Of a stretch of DNA of 18,639 nt, positions 1 through 7,006 are shown in pieces. A model generated the notes under the pieces. The model saw only the letters and a list, made by a program, of their open reading frames with translations, ran no database searches and was not told where the DNA came from. Position 1 is the first letter of the stretch. Every line of letters starts with the position of its first letter. The position numbers and the translations under genes are program-made. Source of the DNA: Deltaproteobacteria bacterium (GTDB lineage: Bacteria > Desulfobacterota > Desulfobacteria > Desulfobacterales > BuS5); the NCBI GenBank assembly GCA_021157555.1, contig JAGGWL010000147.1, positions 1-18,639 on the forward strand, given 5' to 3'.

Positions 1-260
1 CTTGATATTTGAGATACTTCAAGTGTGTGTGTCAGGCGGGTTCTGTAAAAATCACCGAGAGGAGATAAAAAGACCTGGGTTTTGTATTTTAATCTTCTGA
101 AAGCATGGGAGTATACGATCCTGTCTCTGTCCACCTGAAAAGGAGTGCGTATAGGGCATGGATTCTCTTTAATCAGTCTTCCTTTTGATTCAGCGCTTAG
201 GCAGCCTGCCGGAGACATAAAACTTTTTTCGCGGTTTTCGAATGTTTTACGTATTGACAT
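1..260 (-). CDS. dgt: Deoxyguanosinetriphosphate triphosphohydrolase, dGTPase (partial, N-terminal 86 residues)
   Basis: Translating the minus strand from an ATG at 258-260 gives an open frame to the window edge. It contains PCPIRTPFQVDRDRIVYSHAFRRLKYKTQVF, seen here as PIRTPFQVDRDRI then AFRRLKYKTQVF, followed by GDFYRTRLTHTLEVSQI. This is the conserved N-terminal part of dGTPase-like HD-domain enzymes, which hydrolyse dNTPs such as dGTP to the deoxynucleoside and triphosphate in the cytoplasm. The His of RLTHTLEV should be the first metal ligand of the HD site; the HD pair itself lies outside the window. The start fits the family, which opens with a short basic stretch before a SPxAxxSxxSKGR-like motif (here SPAGCLSAESKGR, residues 16-28). 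No Shine-Dalgarno precedes the ATG, and a promoter ends 6 nt upstream. The gene is divergent from the acetyltransferase gene at 385. Confidence 0.9.
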   Translation of the reverse strand, partial: MSIRKTFENREKSFMSPAGCLSAESKGRLIKENPCPIRTPFQVDRDRIVYSHAFRRLKYKTQVFLSPLGDFYRTRLTHTLEVSQIS

Positions 261-266
261 ATATAA

Positions 267-295
267 ATTATAACCTGTTTGAAGATAAAATTCAA
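267..295 (-). promoter_or_regulatory. Sigma-70-type promoter of dgt, probably giving a leaderless mRNA
   Basis: On the minus strand a -35 box TTGAAT (290-295) is separated by exactly 17 nt from a perfect -10 box TATAAT (267-272). Only 6 nt (261-266) lie between the -10 box and the dgt ATG, so transcription would begin at about the A of the start codon. This agrees with the absence of a ribosome binding site. Box match and spacing are seen directly; leaderless translation is inferred. Confidence 0.6.
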
Positions 296-356
296 CCGCC
301 TAATCGTTTGTTTTTAGGTGACTTGATTTCATGACTTGATTTTCTTCTTTGTTTTT

Positions 357-387
357 AGGAGGTAATGGTGATATAAATAAATCTATG
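357..387 (+). promoter_or_regulatory. Displaced Shine-Dalgarno with 3-codon upstream ORF before the ArgA-like gene
   Basis: A perfect AGGAGG lies at 357-362. The nearest start codons, ATG 365 and GTG 368, share one frame that stops at TAA 374-376 (Met-Val-Ile-stop, or Val-Ile-stop). The ATG that matches the start of the acetyltransferase family, at 385, is in another frame and 22 nt beyond the AGGAGG. Ribosomes may therefore load at the mini-ORF and reinitiate at 385. The sequence facts are direct; the coupling is inferred. Confidence 0.35.
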
Positions 388-849
388 ATTAGGAAAACAA
401 CTATACAAGATATTAAATTGATTCATAAACTTTTACTGCTATACGGCGCCAGGGGGGAATTACTTCCCAGGCCATTAAGTGAACTGTATGATCATATAAG
501 GGATTTTTCAGTTCATATTGATGAGCAGACTAATATTTTAACAGGTTGCTGCGCTTTGCAATTTTGCTGGGAAGATCTTGCTGAAATTCGATCTTTGGCT
601 GTACGCCCTGATTATACAGGGAAGGGCATCGGAGCCGGACTTGTTGAGGCTGCTCTTTCAGAGGCGAAATCTTTTTGTATTAAGGAGGTTTTTGCACTTA
701 CTTATCAGCCTGAATTTTTTAAAAAATTTGGTTTTGAAATAATAGACAGGTCAAGTCTGCCGCTTAAAATATGGGCAGACTGTATCCTGTGTGTTAAATT
801 TCCGGACTGTGATGAGACTGCCATGATGAAAAAAATCAGGAGTAAATAA
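385..849 (+). CDS. argA: GNAT acetyltransferase, short ArgA-type N-acetylglutamate synthase
   Basis: A 154-residue protein starting MIRKTTIQDIKLIHKLL, a typical GNAT opening. The acetyl-CoA binding motif A is LAVRPDYTGKGIGAGLVEAAL (RPDYTGKGIG at its core), followed by FFKKFGFEI. The sequence GELLPRPLSELYDHIRDF near the N-terminus and the Cys-rich tail WADCILCVKFPDCDE are features I associate with short stand-alone N-acetylglutamate synthases, which make N-acetyl-L-glutamate from acetyl-CoA and glutamate, the first step of arginine synthesis. The family is related to the ArgA domain fused to ArgH in some bacteria. I chose ATG 385 because family members begin MIRKAxxxD; an in-frame TTG at 349 would add 12 unrelated residues. 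No other arginine gene is nearby, so the substrate rests on sequence resemblance only. The 3' end overlaps the convergent gene by 14 nt. Confidence 0.75.
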   Translation: MIRKTTIQDIKLIHKLLLLYGARGELLPRPLSELYDHIRDFSVHIDEQTNILTGCCALQFCWEDLAEIRSLAVRPDYTGKGIGAGLVEAALSEAKSFCIKEVFALTYQPEFFKKFGFEIIDRSSLPLKIWADCILCVKFPDCDETAMMKKIRSK

Positions 850-1897
850 CATTCAAAGGTATAGGTGGATATTCCCAAACCCCCGGTTTAGGGCAGAGGT
901 GTTGTCCGCCTACTGAAAGCCAGTTTAAATCGGGCTTAAGTTCTCTTAATTTCCCGTCATCAGGTGGCCTTGACTGGCTGGTATAGCCATAGGTGGTTTG
1001 AAAAATAGCAATTCCTTTATCCTTGTTGCGGGTAATAATATAATTTTTGGTTAATGTTTGTGTCTTCAGGTTATTATCCTTTGCTATTTGTTCAATTTCT
1101 TTCTCGTCAAGTTCCATCAGAATTGCCTTTGAAACTCCTCTTTCGGAAATTCTGATAAGGGCTCTTGATTCGCTGCTACCGGTGTAAATCGTACTGATGC
1201 ATGGAATTCGTTTTAGATATTGGGCGGCAACAATAGCTGCTGTTCTTCTGCCTCCGACCAGAAAAGGCTGGCCATAATATTCGAAATATTTTTTTTGAAT
1301 ATCTTCCGCATATTTATCGCCTTTTTCATAGAGATCTTTTGAAATGTAGCGCAGGCTTTTAGCCAGGTCTTCTGCTGCATCTGCAATCGGCCAATCAATC
1401 CTCACATGAAAATGGGAGAGACTGTATCTATCTCTTGCTTTGGTATCGGCATTCCTTTGAATGAGCAGAGCATAATCGACAGGGAGCAATGCTTTAAGAA
1501 AGTCATAAAAATGCACGGATTCGAGGTACTTCTGGTTTCTGTCGAATTTATTTGTTAACGGAAAAGATTTGGAGCGGAGCAGATTTTGTTTGGTGGTTTT
1601 GTTTACATCAAAAAATCTGATATATTTTTTATGATCAGTCGGTATCGACTCTTCTATAAATATTACGAGAAAAGCATTCTGATATTCATATTCAAGATCC
1701 GGTATGCGTGCCCGGGGTTTTAATTCACGCTTTTCCACAAATGGGTAAGGAATTTTTTTGTTAATGAAATTATTGTAGGAATCAATAAGAGAATGTTGGA
1801 ACATGAATTGATCCAGTTCATCTCTCAAAAGTTCATAATAAGAGCGTCTCAACCGGTCTGATTGACTAAGTTCTTCTCTTATACCCCAGAATGCCAA
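836..1897 (-). CDS. Conserved-looking hypothetical protein, 353 residues, function unknown
   Basis: I do not recognise this protein. It begins at a TTG (1895-1897) with AAAGGA 8 nt upstream, which supports the start. It has no signal peptide and no membrane segment, so it is probably cytoplasmic. The N-terminal 40 residues look helical and charged (SDRLRRSYYELLRDELDQFMFQ). A middle part holds LSHFHVRIDWP (about residues 160-170). A Gly-rich stretch, GQPFLVGGRRTAAIVAAQYLKRIP, follows at about 209-232. The C-terminus ends with a Trp/Pro-rich tail containing WLSVGGQHLCPKPGVW. None of these is a motif whose chemistry I can name. It faces the acetyltransferase gene and overlaps its 3' end by 14 nt. 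It is separated from pgk by about 155 nt and could be read by transcription continuing from that operon, though its own promoter is possible. Confidence 0.7.
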   Translation of the reverse strand: MAFWGIREELSQSDRLRRSYYELLRDELDQFMFQHSLIDSYNNFINKKIPYPFVEKRELKPRARIPDLEYEYQNAFLVIFIEESIPTDHKKYIRFFDVNKTTKQNLLRSKSFPLTNKFDRNQKYLESVHFYDFLKALLPVDYALLIQRNADTKARDRYSLSHFHVRIDWPIADAAEDLAKSLRYISKDLYEKGDKYAEDIQKKYFEYYGQPFLVGGRRTAAIVAAQYLKRIPCISTIYTGSSESRALIRISERGVSKAILMELDEKEIEQIAKDNNLKTQTLTKNYIITRNKDKGIAIFQTTYGYTSQSRPPDDGKLRELKPDLNWLSVGGQHLCPKPGVWEYPPIPLNVIYS

Positions 1898-1952
1898 TTG
1901 TTTATTCCTTTCTTAAATTTCACTGTTAGAGGGGGCAAGACCTGACCTTTAT

Positions 1953-2039
1953 TTATTTTGTCCATTGAAATATTTTTTCTTTATACAGAAATACAAAAAA
2001 AATAGAAATAAGGCATAAACCGGAAATTAAAGCAAGCAT
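1953..2039 (-). CDS. Possible 28-residue single-helix membrane peptide downstream of pgk
   Basis: The minus strand from ATG 2037-2039 reads MLALISGLCLISIFFVFLYK then EKIFQWTK and stops at TAA 1953-1955. The composition, one strongly hydrophobic helix followed by a basic tail, is that of a small membrane peptide. The frame is open upstream to a GTG at 2064-2066 inside the end of pgk, which would give 37 residues with an added Cys. Neither start has a well-spaced Shine-Dalgarno. The strand and position fit a last cistron of the pgk operon, but AT-rich intergenic DNA often yields such frames by chance, so confidence is low. Confidence 0.2.
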   Translation of the reverse strand: MLALISGLCLISIFFVFLYKEKIFQWTK

Positions 2040-2052
2040 CAAATAATTTTTT

Positions 2053-3255
2053 TCACAAGGATGCACCCCTACTTTCAGCCCTGTCCAGCGCTATAACCGC
2101 GGGCAGGGTCTTGCCCTCCATAAGTGTAAGAAAAGCGCCGCCTCCGGTTGAGATATATGTCATTCTATGGGATTCTCCGGTCTGGTGAACGGCTACATCA
2201 GTGTCTCCGCCTCCTACAATTGTAAGTGCGTAAGAGTCTGCCACGTTTTGTACCATAGCGTTTGTGCCTCTGGAAAAAGCATCCATCTCAAAGACTCCCA
2301 TGGGTCCATTCCATATTATTGTTTTAGCATTATATAATGCCTCGGAATATAATAAGGAGGTGGAAGGCCCTATATCCAAAGCCATCCAACCGTCCGGGAT
2401 TTCCTGTACAGGCACAACCTTGATTTCGGCTCGTGCATCGAACTTGTCAGCAACCACTGCATCTACAGGCAGGTAAAATTTTATTTTTTTCCTGATGGCT
2501 TTTTTTATAATATTTCGGGCTGTATCAAGAAGGTCTAACTCCACTTTGGAATTTCCCACATTAATCCCGGTGCTTTTAAGGAAAGTGTTTGCCATGGCAC
2601 CGCCTATTATCAACTTGTCCACATGATTTATCATATTTTCAAGAGCTTCAAGCTTGCCTGAAACCTTTGCCCCTCCTATAATAGCGACAAGGGGTCTGTG
2701 AGGATCGGACATGGCCCTGGAAAAATAAGTAAGCTCTTTTATTAAAAGAAAACCGGCACAGGAAACAGGTGCATATTTGGTGATGGCGCTGACTGATGCA
2801 TTGGCTCGATGAGCGACTGCAAAAGCATCATTTATGTAAATATCACATAAAGATCCCAATTCTTTTGCAAAAAAAGCGTCATTCTGCTCCTCTTCAGGGT
2901 GAAAACGTAAATTTTCCAGAAGGAGAATATCACAAGGCTTCATAGCTGAAACTAATTTTTTTACATCAGGCCCAATGCAGTCGGGAGCCAGCGGCACCGG
3001 GTGCTTTATTATTCTGCTTAAACGTTTGGCTACCGGTAAAAGGCTGAGCTTTGGCACCACCTTTCCTTTTGGCCTGGCCATATGCGAGCATATAATCAGC
3101 CTTGCATTTTGATCAAGCAGATACTGTATAGTCGGTAAAACCGATCTGATTCTTGTATCGTCGGTTATATTTTGATGTTCATCATAAGGTACATTAAAAT
3201 CGACCCTTATTAAAACTTTTTTACCATCTACATCAATATCTCTGATTGATTTCAT
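2053..3255 (-). CDS. pgk: Phosphoglycerate kinase
   Basis: A full-length 400-residue cytoplasmic phosphoglycerate kinase, which interconverts 1,3-bisphosphoglycerate + ADP with 3-phosphoglycerate + ATP in glycolysis and gluconeogenesis. Signatures in order are KVLIRVDFNVP (substrate-binding N-domain), SHMARPKGK (usually SHLGRPKG), LLLENLRFHPEEE, NDAFAVAHRANASV, GGAKVSGKLE, IIWNGPMGVFE in the nucleotide-binding C-domain, VGGGDTDVAV (usually GGGDSxAA) and the closing STGGGAFLTLMEGKTLPAV. I chose ATG 3253-3255, which has AAGGA 8 nt upstream; the TTG one codon before it is less likely. The start overlaps the end of the preceding small gene by 23 nt, so translation is probably coupled. It is the last clear gene of the operon. 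The replacement of Gly by Ala in SHMARPKG looks like lineage variation, since both flanking catalytic segments are intact. Confidence 0.97.
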   Translation of the reverse strand: MKSIRDIDVDGKKVLIRVDFNVPYDEHQNITDDTRIRSVLPTIQYLLDQNARLIICSHMARPKGKVVPKLSLLPVAKRLSRIIKHPVPLAPDCIGPDVKKLVSAMKPCDILLLENLRFHPEEEQNDAFFAKELGSLCDIYINDAFAVAHRANASVSAITKYAPVSCAGFLLIKELTYFSRAMSDPHRPLVAIIGGAKVSGKLEALENMINHVDKLIIGGAMANTFLKSTGINVGNSKVELDLLDTARNIIKKAIRKKIKFYLPVDAVVADKFDARAEIKVVPVQEIPDGWMALDIGPSTSLLYSEALYNAKTIIWNGPMGVFEMDAFSRGTNAMVQNVADSYALTIVGGGDTDVAVHQTGESHRMTYISTGGGAFLTLMEGKTLPAVIALDRAESRGASL

Positions 3256-3535
3256 CAATATGTTCCTTCTTTTTATAATATAAGGCTTTTTTGCGTGACC
3301 ACCTTTGCAGAAAATTTATTTTGCCGGTTTTGCAGGATCTGTCAATGAGCTCATTTTTAAGTTCAAGTCCCTGATGTCCAGCCATGGCTTTTTTTAAACA
3401 ATCTGTTTTATAAATACATTTAAAACATTCTTCAGGTGAATTTCTTAATCCATTATCTGTGTGTGGAAATACTTTTTCTAATTGAGCGAAGCAGGAGGGA
3501 TATTCAGGGTGGGTCTCTTTAGTGTCAGATTTCAT
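3233..3535 (-). CDS. Small cysteine-containing protein, 100 residues, unknown function
   Basis: I do not recognise a named family. The reading frame is real by context: its ATG (3533-3535) overlaps the end of gpsA by 11 nt, GAGGA lies 5 nt upstream, and its own end overlaps pgk by 23 nt. The N-terminal half holds one early Cys (YPSCFAQLEKVFPH) and then a cluster ECFKCIYKTDCLKKAM with spacing C-x2-C-x5-C, so four cysteines sit within about 36 residues. A fifth Cys (DRSCKTG) follows. Such spacing suggests a metal or Fe-S site, by inference only. The C-terminal 35 residues are strongly basic (FLQRWSRKKALYYKKK) and could contact nucleic acid or membrane. There is no signal peptide. Translational coupling to both gpsA and pgk suggests a role tied to the same central-metabolism transcript. 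Confidence 0.75.
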   Translation of the reverse strand: MKSDTKETHPEYPSCFAQLEKVFPHTDNGLRNSPEECFKCIYKTDCLKKAMAGHQGLELKNELIDRSCKTGKINFLQRWSRKKALYYKKKEHIDEINQRY

Positions 3536-4559
3536 CGAGTTCCTCTCTGAGCCCTCGTGTCATCAGCCTGTGGACAGCCTCTTCAGGAGAAATATCGTTA
3601 TAAAGTATATTATATACCTCGCGTGATATTGGCATCTCAACCCCTATTCGCCGTGAAAGATTATATACGGATTTGGCTGTTTTTACTCCCTCAGCGACCA
3701 TCTTCATTTCAGAAAGGATAGCATCTATTTTTTTTCCTTCTCCCAGAAGTTTGCCCACTGTATAGTTTCGGCTTAAAGTGCCTGTACATGTCAAAAGCAG
3801 ATCCCCGACACCAGCCAGGCCCACAAATGTTCTTGGATTTGCACCAAGCTTTAACCCAAGCCGGCGTATTTCTGCCAGACCCCTTGTAATAATTGCGGCT
3901 CTGGTATTCAATCCGAAATCAAGACCGTCCGACATGCCGGCAGCTATTGCAATAACATTTTTTGTGGCTCCACCAAGCTCTACACCTGTTATATCATTGC
4001 TGGTATAAACCCTGAAATAGGAAGTGGCAAAAACATGCTGCACAAAATCAGCCGTTTTTTGATCTTTTGATGCAACAGCTATCAGGGTAGGTGCTTTTTT
4101 TGCAACTTCGCGGGCAAAACTAGGGCCGGAAAGAGCGGCAAAACGATTTTCCGGAATATGTTTGAAAATTTCACAGAGTACACCTGTCATGGTCAGGTGT
4201 GTTTTGTTTTCAATACCTTTGGATGCTGATACGATGGTCATATCCCGCGTGACAAAACCGGATATTTTATTTGCTGTTTCTCTCATCACATGTGATGGAA
4301 CAACAAGCAGCAGCAAATTTTTCCCGGATGCAACTTTTTCTATGTCGTTGGAGGGATGAATGTTGGATGAAAGTTTAACGCCAGGCAAAAAAATCCTGTT
4401 TTCACTTAAACGGGCTATATCATCTTTAACATTTTTTTCAAAAGCCCAGAAATCTATATTAAAACCTTTCAAGGCCAGAAGATTGGCAAGCGCGGTTCCC
4501 CAGCTACCGGCACCAATCACTCCAATCTTCAACCCCTTAAAATTATTATTATTATTCAT
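3525..4559 (-). CDS. gpsA: Glycerol-3-phosphate dehydrogenase [NAD(P)+]
   Basis: A 344-residue enzyme that reduces dihydroxyacetone phosphate to sn-glycerol-3-phosphate, the backbone for phospholipids, in the cytoplasm. The Rossmann motif GVIGAGSWGTALANLLA is at about residues 13-29. VVPSHVMRE, SASKGIE, ALSGPSFAREVA and GVELGGATKNVIAIAAG follow in family order; the Lys of ATKN is the expected catalytic residue. The C-terminal domain carries GLAGVGDLLLTCTGTLSRNYTVG and ends near PISREVYNILYN. Length is about 10 residues above usual because of an N-terminal stretch MNNNNNFKGL encoded by five AAT codons before the normal KIGVIGAG start. ATG 4559 is kept because no better-spaced start exists; the nearest SD-like GAGGAG is 14 nt upstream, at the end of gyrA. 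The gene lies 11 nt after gyrA and overlaps the next gene by 11 nt. Confidence 0.97.
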   Translation of the reverse strand: MNNNNNFKGLKIGVIGAGSWGTALANLLALKGFNIDFWAFEKNVKDDIARLSENRIFLPGVKLSSNIHPSNDIEKVASGKNLLLLVVPSHVMRETANKISGFVTRDMTIVSASKGIENKTHLTMTGVLCEIFKHIPENRFAALSGPSFAREVAKKAPTLIAVASKDQKTADFVQHVFATSYFRVYTSNDITGVELGGATKNVIAIAAGMSDGLDFGLNTRAAIITRGLAEIRRLGLKLGANPRTFVGLAGVGDLLLTCTGTLSRNYTVGKLLGEGKKIDAILSEMKMVAEGVKTAKSVYNLSRRIGVEMPISREVYNILYNDISPEEAVHRLMTRGLREELDEI

Positions 4560-4570
4560 AAATTAGAAGT

Positions 4571-7000
4571 TTACTCCTCTTTTTCCGCCAGCCTGACCGC
4601 ACCGACAACTTTTTCTTCGGCATCCATGTCTATAAGTTTTACCCCTTGAGTATTACGGCTTATAATAGAAAGTCCTTTTACAGGTATGCGTATCAGTTTT
4701 CCACTGTTTGCTATAAGCATAAGGTCATCATCATCTTCCACCAGCAGGATAGCAATAACTTTGCCATTTCGTTCGCTGGTTTTGATTGTGATAACACCTT
4801 TGCCTCCGCGTTTTTGAATGTGATATTCGTCAATTGAAGTTCTTTTACCGTATCCATATTCTGTTGCGGTAAAAAGAGTTTGGCCGTGGTTTAAAACCTC
4901 CATGCCGACAATTGAGTCGTCTGTTGCGAGCCTGAGCCCTCGTACTCCTCTGGCAACCCGGCCAGTTGCCCGGACATCAGATTCGTGGAACCTGATCGAC
5001 TTCCCACAAGATGATCCCAGAAATATATTCATGTTGCCGTCCGTAATTCTGGCTGAGATCAATTCATCGCCTGGTACAAGATCAAGCCCAATAATTCCGC
5101 CAGATCTGGGTCTGCTGTAAGCCATGATATCCGTTTTTTTAACAAGCCCGTTTTTGGTAGCCGTTATGATATACGAACCAGGTTCAAAAGCCGGGACATT
5201 AAGTACCGCTGTAAGCTTTTCGTCTTTTTCAAAATTCAGCAAATTTACGATCGCCTTGCCCCTGGTCGCCCGTGCAGCCTGGGGTATTTCATAAACTTTA
5301 CACCAGTAAACTTTGCCTAAATTTGTAAAAAAGAGAAAAGTGTGGTGGGTGGAAGCCACAAAAAGGTGCTCCACAAAATCTTCCTCCCTCGTGGTCATGG
5401 CGGTTTTGCCTTTGCCTCCGCGATGCTGATTGCTGTAAAGGGTTATGGGATTTCTTTTAATATAACCAGTTCTTGAAATAGTAACCACCATATCTTCTTC
5501 TACAATCATATCCTCCAGAGTGATCTCTGTGCTGGATTCTACTATTTCGGTTCTGCGAGCATCTCCGTACTCATTTTCTATTTCAGTAAGTTCTCCCTTT
5601 ATGATCTGATCAACAAGATGTTCGCTTCCGAGAATTTCCTTGAATTTGGCAATATCTTTCAAAATATTTTGATATTCTTCCAGAATTTTATCCTGCTCAA
5701 GTCCGGTAAGCCTTTGAAGGCGCATATCAAGAATTGCCTGAGCCTGAATAGCAGACAGGTCGAATCTGTTTATAAGTCCGGTTTTGGCCTCAGCAGGAGA
5801 TTTTGATTTGCGTATCATTGCAACTACTTCGTCCAGATTTTCAAGCGCAATTTTTAAACCGAGCAAAATATGCGCACGTTCTTCAGCTTTGTTAAGGTCG
5901 AACTGCGTCCGCCGGACAATTACTTCCCTGCGATGTAGAATGAATTGCTCCATAAGTTCTTTCAGGTTAAATATCCGGGGCTGGTTATTCAATATTCCCA
6001 AAAGGATAATGCCGAAGCTGTTTTGCATCTGGGTATGTTTATAAAGCTGATTAAGGGTAATGTCGGGTATCTGTCCCTTTTTCAGAGCAATGGCAATGCG
6101 CATGCCTTCCCGGTCGGATTCGTCCCGCACAAAACGGATTCCTTCAATATGCTTGTTTTTAATTAAATCCGATATTTTTTCTATCAGCCTGGCTTTATTA
6201 ACCTGGTAGGGAATTTCTGTAACTATAATGGTCTCCATTTTGGTTCTTTTATCTTTTTCTATTATAGCTCTGGCCCGCAGGCGTATTATTCCCCTTCCGG
6301 TTTTGTATGCATCGTATATTCCTTTAGTCCCGTAAATCATGGCGGCAGTGGGAAAGTCAGGTCCCGGAATGATACGAACAAGTTCTTCAAAGGTGATTTC
6401 CGGTTTATCAATAATGGCTTTAACTCCCGCAACAATCTCCGGCAGGTTGTGGGGAGGAATGTTGGTAGCCATGCCGACTGCTATGCCTGATGAACCGTTT
6501 ATTAATAAATTTGGGAATTTGGTTGGAAGAACAGAGGGTTCAGACATTGATTCATCATAATTGGGGACAAATTCAACAGTATCCTTTTCAAGATTTTCCA
6601 GTAATTGATGGGATAAACGCATCATTCTGATTTCGGTATATCTCATCGCAGCCGGAGGGTCGCCGTCAACCGAGCCAAAGTTACCCTGTCCGTTTATTAA
6701 TGGATATCTTAAAGAGAAATCCTGCGCCATTCTTACAATGGTGTCATAAACAGCAGTATCGCCGTGGGGGTGATATTTACCTATCACATCGCCAACAATA
6801 CGGGCTGATTTTTTATAAGGTTTGTTCCAGTCGTTTCTGAGCTCATGCATTGCAAAGAGCACACGTCTGTGAACAGGTTTAAGCCCGTCCCGAATGTCAG
6901 GAAGTGCCCGGCCGATAATTACGCTCATGGCATATTCGAGATAAGATTTTTTCATCTCTGTTTCGATGCCGATAGTCTGTTTATTTTCTGGTTGTATCAT
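4571..7000 (-). CDS. gyrA: DNA gyrase subunit A
   Basis: An 809-residue type IIA topoisomerase subunit; with GyrB it introduces negative supercoils using ATP. The N-terminal breakage-reunion domain has ALPDIRDGLKPVHRR, and the quinolone-resistance region GKYHPHGDTAVYDTIVRMAQ with Thr82 and Asp86 at the positions of E. coli Ser83 and Asp87. The catalytic Tyr121 is in PPAAMRYTE. The C-terminal beta-pinwheel carries the GyrA box QHRGGKG at about residue 524, and a second related QKRGGKG near 727; these separate it from ParC. Length is normal for species without the long acidic tail of E. coli, though it ends in a short acidic run. The ATG at 6998-7000 is 6 nt after the permease stop, with only a weak AAGAA upstream. 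gyrB is not adjacent. It lies inside a long operon with lipid and carbon-metabolism genes. Confidence 0.98.
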   Translation of the reverse strand: MIQPENKQTIGIETEMKKSYLEYAMSVIIGRALPDIRDGLKPVHRRVLFAMHELRNDWNKPYKKSARIVGDVIGKYHPHGDTAVYDTIVRMAQDFSLRYPLINGQGNFGSVDGDPPAAMRYTEIRMMRLSHQLLENLEKDTVEFVPNYDESMSEPSVLPTKFPNLLINGSSGIAVGMATNIPPHNLPEIVAGVKAIIDKPEITFEELVRIIPGPDFPTAAMIYGTKGIYDAYKTGRGIIRLRARAIIEKDKRTKMETIIVTEIPYQVNKARLIEKISDLIKNKHIEGIRFVRDESDREGMRIAIALKKGQIPDITLNQLYKHTQMQNSFGIILLGILNNQPRIFNLKELMEQFILHRREVIVRRTQFDLNKAEERAHILLGLKIALENLDEVVAMIRKSKSPAEAKTGLINRFDLSAIQAQAILDMRLQRLTGLEQDKILEEYQNILKDIAKFKEILGSEHLVDQIIKGELTEIENEYGDARRTEIVESSTEITLEDMIVEEDMVVTISRTGYIKRNPITLYSNQHRGGKGKTAMTTREEDFVEHLFVASTHHTFLFFTNLGKVYWCKVYEIPQAARATRGKAIVNLLNFEKDEKLTAVLNVPAFEPGSYIITATKNGLVKKTDIMAYSRPRSGGIIGLDLVPGDELISARITDGNMNIFLGSSCGKSIRFHESDVRATGRVARGVRGLRLATDDSIVGMEVLNHGQTLFTATEYGYGKRTSIDEYHIQKRGGKGVITIKTSERNGKVIAILLVEDDDDLMLIANSGKLIRIPVKGLSIISRNTQGVKLIDMDAEEKVVGAVRLAEKEE

Positions 7001-7006
7001 AATTTC

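Noticed and set aside
254..274. Plus-strand TTGACA (254-259) followed by TATAAC as a promoter for the acetyltransferase gene
   Set aside because: The two boxes are only 9 nt apart, so they cannot act together; the TTGACA overlaps the dgt start codon.
349..384. TTG start at 349 for the acetyltransferase
   Set aside because: It adds 12 residues encoded by the ribosome-binding region itself (AGGAGG at 357-362); family proteins begin at MIRK.
5784..6044. Plus-strand frames opposite gyrA, gpsA, thiolase and the TPR gene
   Set aside because: They lie opposite strongly conserved coding sequence, show no recognisable domains and have no ribosome-binding sites; they are shadows of the real genes.
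6740..6790. Quinolone-resistance mutation at the Ser83 position of GyrA
   Set aside because: Thr is present at this position, but Thr is a natural residue in several susceptible lineages; without a relative for comparison it cannot be called a mutation.
4571..7000. parC (topoisomerase IV) instead of gyrA
   Set aside because: The QHRGGKG GyrA box and full-length pinwheel domain are present, which ParC lacks.
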